Shown: one piece after another, positions 1 through 5,867 of the stretch
Numbering within the stretch: the first letter of the stretch is position 1
Layout: each line of letters begins with the position of its first letter
Assembly: GCA_030665535.1 (NCBI GenBank)
Contig: DAOUZU010000059.1
Coordinates: 1 to 6,491 of the forward strand
From: Dehalococcoidia bacterium
Lineage (GTDB): Bacteria > Chloroflexota > Dehalococcoidia > Dehalococcoidales > JAUXAE01
Direction: 5' to 3'
DNA length: 6,491 nucleotides
Program-made: the position numbers and the translations under genes
Notes under the pieces: model-generated
Databases searched by the model: none
Told to the model about the DNA's origin: nothing
The model's input: the letters and a program-made list of their open reading frames with translations, nothing else

Positions 1-543
1 TTCACCGCCCAGAGCTATGAGCTATACCAGCCGCCACCGCTGGGCAGCCTGGTCAAGACCCGGGACGCCGATTATGAGCTATACGGCGTCGTCTATAACG
101 CTGCCACCACCAGCCTGGAGTCGGGGCGGCGGCCTATCGCCCGGGGCAAGGATGAAACAAAAGAGGAGGACATCTACAGCAAAAGCCCACAGCTCCTCAA
201 GCTCCTGAAAAGCGAGTTCAGCGCCCTGGTGGTGGGCCACCGACAGGGGGACGAAACCCGCCACTACCTGCCGCCGCGGCCGGCCCGCATCCACGGCTTC
301 GTGTACCTCTGCCCGCCGCAGGAGGTGGAGGAGTTCAGCCTGTCCTTCGGCTTCCTTAATATCATGACCGGCGCCAGCCTGCCCCTGCCCACGGAGGAAC
401 TTATCGCCGCCTGCCTGCGCCGGATGAGCCAGGTGCGCGAGAACAGGCACGACTTCCTGGTGGCCGCCGGCAGAGAGCTGGCGGCACGCCTAAGCGGCGA
501 CCTCAACTGCCTTAAAGCCATCCTGGAGAGGATAAAACCATGA
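1..543 (+). CDS. HAS-barrel domain protein, HerA-associated (5' end missing)
   Basis: The reading frame is open from base 1 to the TGA at 541-543, giving 180 residues with no start in view, so the N-terminus lies outside the window. The visible part begins FTAQSYELY, followed by PPPLGSLVK (residues 11-19), YGVVYNAATT (28-37), RRPIARG (43-49) and KSPQLLKLL (61-69). These resemble the HAS-barrel (HerA-ATP synthase barrel) proteins encoded next to HerA-like ATPases in several bacterial phyla; that match is from memory. The rest (about residues 95-180) is probably helical and carries no catalytic motif I recognise. The next gene starts at the overlapping ATG at 540, so the two products are probably made together and interact. 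A likely role is an accessory or clamp subunit of the HerA-like motor. No nuclease signature such as NurA is visible, although the missing N-terminus leaves that partly open. The reading frame is secure; the family call is fairly confident and the role is inferred. Confidence 0.78.
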   Translation, partial: FTAQSYELYQPPPLGSLVKTRDADYELYGVVYNAATTSLESGRRPIARGKDETKEEDIYSKSPQLLKLLKSEFSALVVGHRQGDETRHYLPPRPARIHGFVYLCPPQEVEEFSLSFGFLNIMTGASLPLPTEELIAACLRRMSQVRENRHDFLVAAGRELAARLSGDLNCLKAILERIKP

Positions 544-2165
544 CCCAGCAGCAACCGGCAGACGAAAGACAGCGGCTGGGCCAGGTGGTGGCCGGCTCGC
601 TCAACAAGGGGATTGAGGTAAGGCTGGATGGCCGGGCCTCGGTGGAAGAGATGGCCGTCGGCCGCTACGCCACTATTGACGGCACCAAACAGCGCTTCTT
701 CGGCATGATTACAGATGTCCGGCTGGATGTGAGCGACCCCGGGCTGACCCAGGCGCCGCCTGATGTCGGCGACCCTTTCACCGCCGCGGTGCTGGTCGGC
801 ACCAGCGCCTACGCCACGCTGCATGTCACCCCCTACCTGACCCTCGGCACCCCGGTGGGCGGCGTCACCGGCCCGATGCCGGTGAAGACCGTCCCCAGCC
901 ACTTCTCCAGTGTATACCTGGCCACCGAAGCGGACATCGGCCTGGTCTTCGGCTCTGAGGACAAGGAAAGTTTCCACATCGGCAACCCCCTGGACATGGA
1001 AACCAAGCTCTGCCTCAACCTGCCGGAACTGGTCAAGCGCTCTAACGGCATCTTCGGCAAGAGCGGCACCGGCAAGACCTTCCTCACCCGGCTGCTGCTT
1101 ATCGGCATGGTGCAGAAGAGCGCTGCCGTCAACCTAGTGTTTGATATGCACAGCGAGTACGGCTGGCAGGGCACCAGCGAGGGCCGCGGCAACAAGGTGA
1201 AGGCCCTGAAGCAGCTCTTCCCCGCTCAGGTGGCCGTCCTCGCCCTGGATGAAAAAAGCTCGCGGCAGCGCCAGGTAAACGCAGACTTCTTCGTTAAAAT
1301 CGGCTATGACGAGATAAAGCCGGGGGATATGGCCCTGTTGCGCCAGACTCTCAACCTCACCCCGCTGGCCGTGGAAGCCACCTATCAGCTTAGGCAGCGC
1401 TTCGGCAGGGACTGGATACAGCAAACGCTGAAACTCGACGAAGCCGACGCTGAAGAAAGGGCCGCGCTGCTGGACAAACTGAAAATCCACGAGGCCAGCT
1501 ACCAGAACCTGTGCCGCGGCCTCAACTCTATCGCCCGCCTGGCCTTCACCCAGCCGCAGGTGGAGGAAAAAGCGGTGGACAAGGTGCTCAGCTACCTGGA
1601 GAACGGCAAGCACGTCGTCCTGGAGTTTGGCCGTTATACGGATATCACCGCCCATATCCTGGTGGCTAACCTGCTGTCACGCCGCATCTACCATCGCTAC
1701 CGGGACCGGATGGAAAAGGCCATGGCCGAGGACTCGCCCAAGCCGCAACCGCTGGTAATCACCATAGAGGAGGCGCACAAGTTCCTCAATCCGGAGGTTG
1801 CCGACCAGACCATCTTCGGCACCATCGCCCGGGAGATGCGCAAGTACAATGTCACCCTGCTGGTCATAGACCAGCGCCCCAGCGGTATAGACGACGAGGT
1901 TATGTCCCAGCTGGGCACCAAGATTACCTGCCTGCTGGACAGCGAGAAGGATGTAGACAGCGTCCTGGCCGGCGTCTCCGGCAAGAGCGAACTGAAGTCC
2001 GTCCTGGCCAAGCTGGATTCAAGACAACAGGTGCTCATCTTCGGCCACGCCCTGCCTATGCCGGTGGTGGTCAAGGTGCGCGAGTACGGCTCCAGCGAGT
2101 CCTACAAGTCCCTGAGCGCTGGTACCGAACAGGCCCCGCTGGACGTAGAAAAGCTCTGGGACTAA
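540..2165 (+). CDS. HerA-like (DUF87) hexameric DNA-translocating ATPase
   Basis: This 541-residue protein is a HerA/FtsK-superfamily P-loop ATPase, expected to form a ring that pumps DNA using ATP. The N-terminal part (about 10-135) fits a HAS barrel. Walker A is GKSGTGKT (173-180), followed by DMHSEYG (202-208), which is typical of HerA proteins. Walker B is LVITIEEAHKF (405-415), with the catalytic acidic pair E410/E411 approximately. Downstream, IAREMRKY (429-436) and DQRPSGID (444-451) match the HerA arginine-finger and sensor region. About 281-350 is a charged helical insert. The ATG at 540 is supported by GGAGAGG at 525-531, 8 nt upstream, and overlaps the previous stop as ATGA. Archaeal HerA works with the nuclease NurA in DNA end resection; here the visible partner is a HAS-barrel protein, and a nuclease could lie further upstream. 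No defence-type partner (SIR2, DUF4297) is visible. The ATPase family is near certain; the pathway is inferred. Confidence 0.9.
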   Translation: MTQQQPADERQRLGQVVAGSLNKGIEVRLDGRASVEEMAVGRYATIDGTKQRFFGMITDVRLDVSDPGLTQAPPDVGDPFTAAVLVGTSAYATLHVTPYLTLGTPVGGVTGPMPVKTVPSHFSSVYLATEADIGLVFGSEDKESFHIGNPLDMETKLCLNLPELVKRSNGIFGKSGTGKTFLTRLLLIGMVQKSAAVNLVFDMHSEYGWQGTSEGRGNKVKALKQLFPAQVAVLALDEKSSRQRQVNADFFVKIGYDEIKPGDMALLRQTLNLTPLAVEATYQLRQRFGRDWIQQTLKLDEADAEERAALLDKLKIHEASYQNLCRGLNSIARLAFTQPQVEEKAVDKVLSYLENGKHVVLEFGRYTDITAHILVANLLSRRIYHRYRDRMEKAMAEDSPKPQPLVITIEEAHKFLNPEVADQTIFGTIAREMRKYNVTLLVIDQRPSGIDDEVMSQLGTKITCLLDSEKDVDSVLAGVSGKSELKSVLAKLDSRQQVLIFGHALPMPVVVKVREYGSSESYKSLSAGTEQAPLDVEKLWD

Positions 2166-2229
2166 AGGGCCAGCCGCCCCTGTTGAACCCCTAGTTTAAG
2201 CCCCTTGCATAATAATCCTATGCCCTCCC

Positions 2230-2259
2230 TTGACAGCAAGCACACCACTATTATATAAT
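2230..2259 (+). promoter_or_regulatory. sigma70-type promoter of the fur-feoB operon
   Basis: A perfect -35 box TTGACA (2230-2235) is followed after 18 nt by a perfect -10 box TATAAT (2254-2259). This puts the transcription start near 2265-2267, about 45 nt before the fur ATG. It lies in the 144-nt gap between the HerA-like gene and fur, in an AT-rich patch that contrasts with the GC-rich coding DNA around it. A consensus promoter this strong fits a gene set that is held down by a repressor, and a candidate operator lies directly at the predicted start site. Confidence 0.85.
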
Positions 2260-2264
2260 ATTGT

Positions 2265-2285
2265 TGCTAATGGTTAGCATTAGCA
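2265..2285 (+). promoter_or_regulatory. candidate metalloregulator operator (three TTAGCA-type half sites)
   Basis: TGCTAA (2265-2270) and TTAGCA (2274-2279) form a perfect inverted repeat around TGG. A second TTAGCA (2280-2285) follows directly, so the outer arms TGCTAAT (2265-2271) and ATTAGCA (2279-2285) also form a perfect 7-bp inverted repeat with a 7-nt spacer. The element starts about 5 nt after the -10 box and covers the predicted transcription start, an ideal repressor position. Repeated AT-rich hexamers in mixed orientation recall Fur boxes, and the palindrome could also suit a DtxR-type dimer. Both kinds of regulator are encoded in this operon, so which one binds is not decided by the sequence. 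The repeat is seen directly; operator function is inferred. Confidence 0.68.
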
Positions 2286-2309
2286 TACTTATACTGAAAG
2301 GAATAGGCT

Positions 2310-2783
2310 ATGACGCCTGAACAGAGCAGCAATAAGCCGACCCGGCGGAAAAAGGCGAGGGCGCTAAAGGCGGCTGGCCTGCGCGCCACCAGCCAGCGAA
2401 ATCTGATCCTGGAGATAATCCGCCAGGGCAAGGGCCACCTGGACGCAGACGAAATCTACCGCCGCGCCCGCCTGAAGGAACCCCGCCTGAGCCTCTCCAC
2501 CGTCTACCGCAACCTTCTCAAGTTCAAGGAGCAGGGGCTGGTGGACGAGCTTCACTTCGACGAAGGCCACCACCACTACGAGGCCAAGGCTTCCACCGAG
2601 CACCACCACCTGAAATGCCTCGGCTGCGGGCGGGTGATTGAGTTCCGCTACCAACTGGCCGACCACATAACGGCCAACGTGGCCCAGGCCAAGGGCTTTA
2701 CCATCACCGAGGCCGAGGTCAGTTTAAGCGGCTACTGCGCCAGGTGCCGGGGGAAACAGAAACCAGCCCACGGCAACGGATAA
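2310..2783 (+). CDS. Fur-family metal-responsive transcriptional regulator
   Basis: This 157-residue protein has the full Fur layout and length. The winged-helix domain spans about 15-92: LRATSQRNLILEII (24-37), HLDADEIYRRA (43-53), and the recognition helix in LSLSTVYRNLLKF (60-72). The dimerisation and metal domain follows: HHHYE (87-91), EHHHLKCLGCGRVIEF (97-112), and the C-terminal CARC (143-146). C103, C106, C143 and C146 form the expected structural Zn(Cys)4 site. H43, H87-H89 and the EHHH segment are candidates for the regulatory metal site; E. coli Fur has HHDH where this protein has EHHH. The ATG at 2310 follows AAAGGA (2297-2302) with a 7-nt gap. Lying 1 nt upstream of feoB and behind a palindromic operator, it is most likely an Fe(II)-dependent autorepressor of this operon. 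PerR or Zur specificity cannot be excluded from sequence; linkage to feoB favours iron. A long basic N-terminal tail (KPTRRKKARALK) precedes the fold. Confidence 0.9.
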   Translation: MTPEQSSNKPTRRKKARALKAAGLRATSQRNLILEIIRQGKGHLDADEIYRRARLKEPRLSLSTVYRNLLKFKEQGLVDELHFDEGHHHYEAKASTEHHHLKCLGCGRVIEFRYQLADHITANVAQAKGFTITEAEVSLSGYCARCRGKQKPAHGNG

Positions 2784-2784
2784 G

Positions 2785-4824
2785 ATGACCCTACAGCAGA
2801 GAATATTGAGCATATTTAAACGGCGCCGCAAGCGTAGCGGCGCCAGCTGCCACAGCGGCGGCGCGGGACCGATAGGCGGCGAAGGCTTAAGGAAGCTGGC
2901 CATCGTCGGCAACCCCAATGTGGGCAAGAGCGTCGTCTTCAACCAGCTCACCGGCCGTTATGTAACCATCTCCAACTACCCGGGGACGACGGTTGACGTC
3001 TCCCGGGGTAAAGCCGTCCTGGATGGCTGCCCGTTTGAAGTGGTGGACACGCCGGGGATGTACGCTATGCACTCCATTACCGAGGAGGAGCGGGTAGCCA
3101 GGAAGATACTGCTGGACGAGAAGCCGGATGTCATCCTGCATGTCGTCGACGCCAGAAACCTGCCCCGGATGCTGCCACTGACATTACAGCTCATAGAGGC
3201 CGGCCTGCCCGTAGTGCTGGAGCTAAATATGATGGACGAGGCCGAGGCCGCCGGCATTGATATCGACACCGGCAGACTCAGCCAACGGCTGGGTATCCCG
3301 GTGGTGGCCACCGTGGCCGTCTCCGGGCGCGGCCTGGACGTGCTGCGGCGGACGCTGGCCCGGGCGGCAGCCATTCCCGAGAAGTCACCTCTAAGATACG
3401 ATAAAGGCCTGGAAGAGGCCCTGGCGGGGCTGTCCGGTCTGCTCCGTACCGGCTACGGCCTGACGAACAGGGCAATCGGCCTGCTGCTCCTCCAGGGGGA
3501 CACCCAGATAGAAAACCAGGTAAAGAAGCAGGAAGACGCCCGCTGGGATGAGATAAAGGCGGCCACAGCCGGCGCCCGGACGGATTATAACCAGCCCTTA
3601 AGCTATATCATCGCCCTGCGGCAGCAGGAAGAGGTAAAGGGCATCCTCACAGAGGTGACCACCAAAACGGAAAGGGGCCGGCGGCGCTTCGCCGACTGGC
3701 TAAGCCAGGCCATGATGAATCCTTACAGCGGCAGCCTCATCTTCGCCGCCATTATCTACGTGGGGCTCTACTGGTTTGTCGGCGTCTTCGGCGCCGGCAC
3801 AATGGTTGATTTCATAGAGAGTACTGTCTTCGGCCAGTGGATCAATCCCTGGGTTACCAGTGTCGCCGAAAGCATTATCCCCTGGCAGGTGGTGCGCGAC
3901 CTGTTCGTCGGCGAGTACGGCGTCATCACCCTGGGGCTGACCTACGCCTTCGCCATTATCCTGCCCATCGTGGGCACCTTCTTCATAGTCTTCTCCATAA
4001 TAGAGGACTCCGGTTACCTGCCGCGGCTGGCCATGCTCATCGACCGGGTCTTCAAGCTCATCGGCCTGAATGGCCGGGCGGTGATTCCCATCGTCCTCGG
4101 CTTCGGCTGCGACACGATGGCTACAATTGTAACAAGAACCCAGGAGACGCGGCGGGAGCGGCTGCTGACCACCCTGCTGCTGGCGCTGGCCATCCCCTGC
4201 TCCGCCCAGCTGGGAGTCATCTTCGGCATCCTCAGCGGCAGCGCCGCCGCCCTGCTAATCTGGATGGGGACGCTCATTTTCGTCTTCCTCCTCATCGGCT
4301 ATCTGGCCTCACGCCTTATCCCCGGCCAGCGGGCCAGCTTCTATATGGAGGTGCCGCCACTGCGGCTGCCCAAGCTTTCCAACGTGATAACAAAGACCTA
4401 TACCAGGCTGGAGTGGTACTTCACCGAGGTGCTGCCCTTCTTCCTGCTGGCCAGCGTTTTCCTGTGGCTGGGAAAGCTCACCGGCCTGTTTGATATTGTA
4501 ATCGGCTGGCTTACGCCGGTGGTGGAGTTCATCGGCATCCCCGGCGACGCCGCCGTGGCCTTCCTCTACGGCTTCTTCCGGCGGGACTTCGGCGCCGCCG
4601 GTCTCTACGACCTGAACAACGCCGGCATACTGGTGGGCATACCGCTGGTGGTGGCGGCAGTGACCATAACGCTGTTCGTCCCCTGCATCGCCCAGTTCCT
4701 GGTGATGGCCAAGGAGAGGGGCTGGAAGACGGCCATATCCATCGCCCTGTTTATCCTACCCTTCGCCTTTCTGGTAGGATATATACTAAACCTGATACTG
4801 ACCAGCACCGGGGTGACGCTGTGA
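2785..4824 (+). CDS. feoB: ferrous iron transport protein B (FeoB)
   Basis: This 679-residue inner-membrane protein takes up Fe(II), using an N-terminal GTPase domain. G1 is GNPNVGKS (42-49), G2 is YPGTTVD (65-71), G3 is DTPG (88-91), G4 is NMMD (148-151) and G5 lies near VSGRG (179-183). A helical NFeoB segment (about 205-300) leads into roughly eight membrane segments, the first near 317-337 and the last near 650-672. The two Gate regions are visible: GFGCDTMATIVTRTQETRR (439-457) and GFFRRDFGAAGLYDL (596-610). The conserved cysteines of the family are present at C442 (GFGC), C472 (IPCSAQ) and C634 (VPCIAQ). The start lies 1 nt after the fur stop with only a weak GGA upstream, so translation is probably coupled. 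An unusual basic, glycine-rich leader (1-34, with KRRRKR and C22-H23) precedes the G domain. Length is normal to slightly short. No stand-alone FeoA gene is in view; a FeoA domain is fused to the regulator downstream. Confidence 0.97.
   Translation: MTLQQRILSIFKRRRKRSGASCHSGGAGPIGGEGLRKLAIVGNPNVGKSVVFNQLTGRYVTISNYPGTTVDVSRGKAVLDGCPFEVVDTPGMYAMHSITEEERVARKILLDEKPDVILHVVDARNLPRMLPLTLQLIEAGLPVVLELNMMDEAEAAGIDIDTGRLSQRLGIPVVATVAVSGRGLDVLRRTLARAAAIPEKSPLRYDKGLEEALAGLSGLLRTGYGLTNRAIGLLLLQGDTQIENQVKKQEDARWDEIKAATAGARTDYNQPLSYIIALRQQEEVKGILTEVTTKTERGRRRFADWLSQAMMNPYSGSLIFAAIIYVGLYWFVGVFGAGTMVDFIESTVFGQWINPWVTSVAESIIPWQVVRDLFVGEYGVITLGLTYAFAIILPIVGTFFIVFSIIEDSGYLPRLAMLIDRVFKLIGLNGRAVIPIVLGFGCDTMATIVTRTQETRRERLLTTLLLALAIPCSAQLGVIFGILSGSAAALLIWMGTLIFVFLLIGYLASRLIPGQRASFYMEVPPLRLPKLSNVITKTYTRLEWYFTEVLPFFLLASVFLWLGKLTGLFDIVIGWLTPVVEFIGIPGDAAVAFLYGFFRRDFGAAGLYDLNNAGILVGIPLVVAAVTITLFVPCIAQFLVMAKERGWKTAISIALFILPFAFLVGYILNLILTSTGVTL
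2822..2844 (+). repeat. perfect GC-only inverted repeat inside the 5' end of feoB
   Basis: GGCGCCGC (2822-2829) and GCGGCGCC (2837-2844) are perfect inverted repeats separated by 7 nt (AAGCGTA). In mRNA this would be an 8-bp stem of only G-C pairs, starting 37 nt after the feoB ATG, in the codons for the basic leader. No T-run follows, so it is not an intrinsic terminator. It could slow ribosomes during membrane targeting, mark an RNA processing site between fur and feoB, or be a by-product of GC-rich codons for Arg, Gly and Ala. The repeat is certain; a function is not. Confidence 0.5.
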
Positions 4825-5015
4825 AGTGCTCCTTCTGCGGCTATGAGTTCAGCGAGGCGGAAGGCCGGACCTCCTGCCGGGGCTGCCCTATGGCCGGCAC
4901 CTGCCGGAAAGTCAGCTGCCCCAACTGCGGCTATGACACCCCCCTGGAACCGAGATTATTTAAAGCCCTGAGGGCACTTAGAGGTAAGGAAAATGGAACT
5001 AGAAGAAAAAGCTGA
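4821..5015 (+). CDS. small seven-cysteine zinc-ribbon protein of the feo operon
   Basis: This 64-residue protein starts at GTG 4821, overlapping the feoB stop by four bases (GTGA), with GGGGTGA at 4810-4816 as ribosome binding site. It has two zinc knuckles, C3-x2-C6-GY and C33-PN-C36-GY, expected to hold one zinc as a ribbon. Between them lie C19-RG-C22 and C28, seven cysteines in all, so three are left over for a second metal, an Fe-S centre or a thiol switch. The C-terminus (47-64) is basic and probably helical or disordered. There is no membrane segment, so this is not the FeoB-associated Cys-rich membrane protein; it also lacks the winged helix of FeoC. Small proteins of this pattern occur beside feoB and DtxR-FeoA fusions in other anaerobes, by recollection. 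Its position between transporter and regulator suggests an accessory, sensor or scaffold role in Feo, which is inference. Its end overlaps the next gene by 23 bases. Confidence 0.82.
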   Translation: MKCSFCGYEFSEAEGRTSCRGCPMAGTCRKVSCPNCGYDTPLEPRLFKALRALRGKENGTRRKS

Positions 5016-5724
5016 AGAAATTCTGGAAACGCTGTGGATTGAGACCAGCGAAAAGAAGCGGGAAATCATCCCCCTGACCGAGCTGGGCCGGGCGAAGAGG
5101 CCGCTGGAGCAGCTTGAGAAGGCGGGCTACATTTCACACAACGACGGCCAGATAACGCTGACGGCAAAGGGGCGGCCGGAGGCCAGGAGTGTAGTCAGGC
5201 GGCACCGGCTGGCCGAGCGCCTGCTGCACGATGTCCTGGGCACCGGCGACAGGCTGATGCACGACAAGGCCTGCAAATTTGAGCACCTGCTAGACAAGGG
5301 TCTGGACGAAAGCATCTGCCACCTGCTGGGGCACCCCAAGATATGCCCTCACGGCAAGCCTATACCGTCAGGGCGGTGCTGCCGGCGGGGCCGGGGTCAG
5401 GTGCAGAAGCTGGTCTCTCCCCTCTCACAACTGGCCCAGGGGCAGAGCGGCAAGGTAGCCTATATCTATGCCCCGGAGACATCGCGGCTACAGAAGCTGA
5501 TGGCTATGGGCATCCTGCCCGGGGCGCCCGTCAGCCTGGTGCAGAGCTTCCCTTCCTATGTCTTCACCGCCGGCCAGACCCAGTTCGCCGTGGACAAGGA
5601 CATAGCCGACGCCATCTACGTGCGCCTGGTGGAGGATGAGGCCACCCCGCCGGAAGAGGCGCCGCGTCGGCGCCGCCGTGGCCGGGGTTTCGGCCTCTGG
5701 GGCCGCCGCCGGCAGGATAGCTAG
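4993..5724 (+). CDS. DtxR-type iron-dependent repressor fused to a FeoA domain
   Basis: This 243-residue protein starts at ATG 4993, behind AGAGG (4980-4984). Residues 5-65 are a short winged helix (PLTELGRAKRPLEQLEKAGY). Residues 66-125 are the DtxR metal and dimerisation domain: H71 and E75 (RHRLAE), H90, C94, E97 and H98 (HDKACKFEH), then CPHGKPIP (118-125). These correspond in spacing to DtxR H79, E83, H98, C102, E105 and H106. A cysteine at position 94, rather than the glutamate of MntR, points to iron. Residues 140-213 are a FeoA/SH3-like domain (LQKLMAMGILPG, 166-177). The tail (218-243) is highly arginine-rich. The helix-turn-helix looks about seven residues shorter than in DtxR, and C109, C118, C129 and C130 form a cysteine cluster at the domain junction. 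It may repress this operon when iron is sufficient, act on FeoB directly through the FeoA domain, or both. Domain identity is strong; which role dominates is unknown. Confidence 0.9.
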   Translation: MELEEKAEEILETLWIETSEKKREIIPLTELGRAKRPLEQLEKAGYISHNDGQITLTAKGRPEARSVVRRHRLAERLLHDVLGTGDRLMHDKACKFEHLLDKGLDESICHLLGHPKICPHGKPIPSGRCCRRGRGQVQKLVSPLSQLAQGQSGKVAYIYAPETSRLQKLMAMGILPGAPVSLVQSFPSYVFTAGQTQFAVDKDIADAIYVRLVEDEATPPEEAPRRRRRGRGFGLWGRRRQDS

Positions 5725-5745
5725 ACCTCTCCTTGCCGCCGCCAA

Positions 5746-5774
5746 TTGCCCGCCGCCGTAGGCTGTGGCATAAT
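5746..5774 (+). promoter_or_regulatory. candidate promoter of tRNA-Ala
   Basis: TTGCCC (5746-5751) and CATAAT (5769-5774) are separated by an ideal 17 nt, predicting a start near 5781, a few bases before the mature tRNA at 5787. The -10 box stands out in an otherwise GC-rich 62-nt gap. I see no T-rich intrinsic terminator between the DtxR-FeoA stop and this tRNA, so read-through from the iron operon is also possible. Confidence 0.6.
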
Positions 5775-5786
5775 ATAGCCTGAAAT

Positions 5787-5859
5787 GGGGCTGTAGCTCA
5801 GCTGGGAGAGCGCCTCCTTTGCAAGGAGGAAGTCAGGAGTTCGAGTCTCCTCAGCTCCA
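5787..5859 (+). tRNA. tRNA-Ala (anticodon TGC)
   Basis: The 73 bases fold into a standard cloverleaf. The acceptor stem GGGGCTG pairs with CAGCTCC and includes G3-U70, the alanine identity element. The D stem is GCTC/GAGC. The anticodon stem is CCTCC/GGAGG around the loop TTTGCAA, giving anticodon TGC (reads GCN). The T stem is AGGAG/CTCCT around TTCGAGT. The discriminator base is A. The bases after it are CTTTTT, so the 3' CCA is not encoded and must be added by CCA transferase. No tRNA cluster or integration scar is seen next to it. Confidence 0.97.
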
Positions 5860-5860
5860 C

Positions 5861-5865
5861 TTTTT
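5861..5865 (+). terminator. short T-run ending the tRNA-Ala transcript
   Basis: Five T residues follow two bases after the mature tRNA end, and the folded T arm and acceptor stem could serve as the upstream hairpin. The run is short, but the convergent minus-strand gene stops only 3 bases further on, so some termination here is expected. It is a weak, position-based call. Confidence 0.4.
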
Positions 5866-5867
5866 AG

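Noticed and set aside
264..977. Long open frame on the minus strand across the HAS-barrel/HerA junction
   Set aside because: It is antisense to two well-supported genes, its protein shows no recognisable domain, and GC-rich coding DNA routinely opens such frames.
540..2165. HerA-type anti-phage defence module
   Set aside because: The only visible partner is a HAS-barrel protein. No SIR2, DUF4297, nuclease or other defence gene lies nearby, and the downstream genes are iron housekeeping.
2167..2179. Terminator hairpin after the HerA-like gene (GGGC/GCCC)
   Set aside because: The stem is only 4 bp and has no T-run after it.
2183..2213. Second promoter TTGAAC-N19-CATAAT upstream of fur
   Set aside because: The spacer is too long and the boxes are imperfect; the consensus promoter just downstream explains the operon better.
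3837..4493. 218-codon open frame on the plus strand inside feoB
   Set aside because: It is an out-of-frame shadow of the FeoB membrane domain, with His/Pro/Arg-rich composition and no hydrophobic segments or ribosome binding site.
4993..5724. MntR (manganese) identity for the DtxR-family regulator
   Set aside because: The ligand equivalent to DtxR C102 is a cysteine here (C94), not the glutamate typical of MntR, and the protein carries a FeoA domain in a feo operon.
5787..5865. tRNA gene as an integration (att) site
   Set aside because: No integrase, duplicated tRNA 3' end or foreign-looking DNA is seen beside it within the window.
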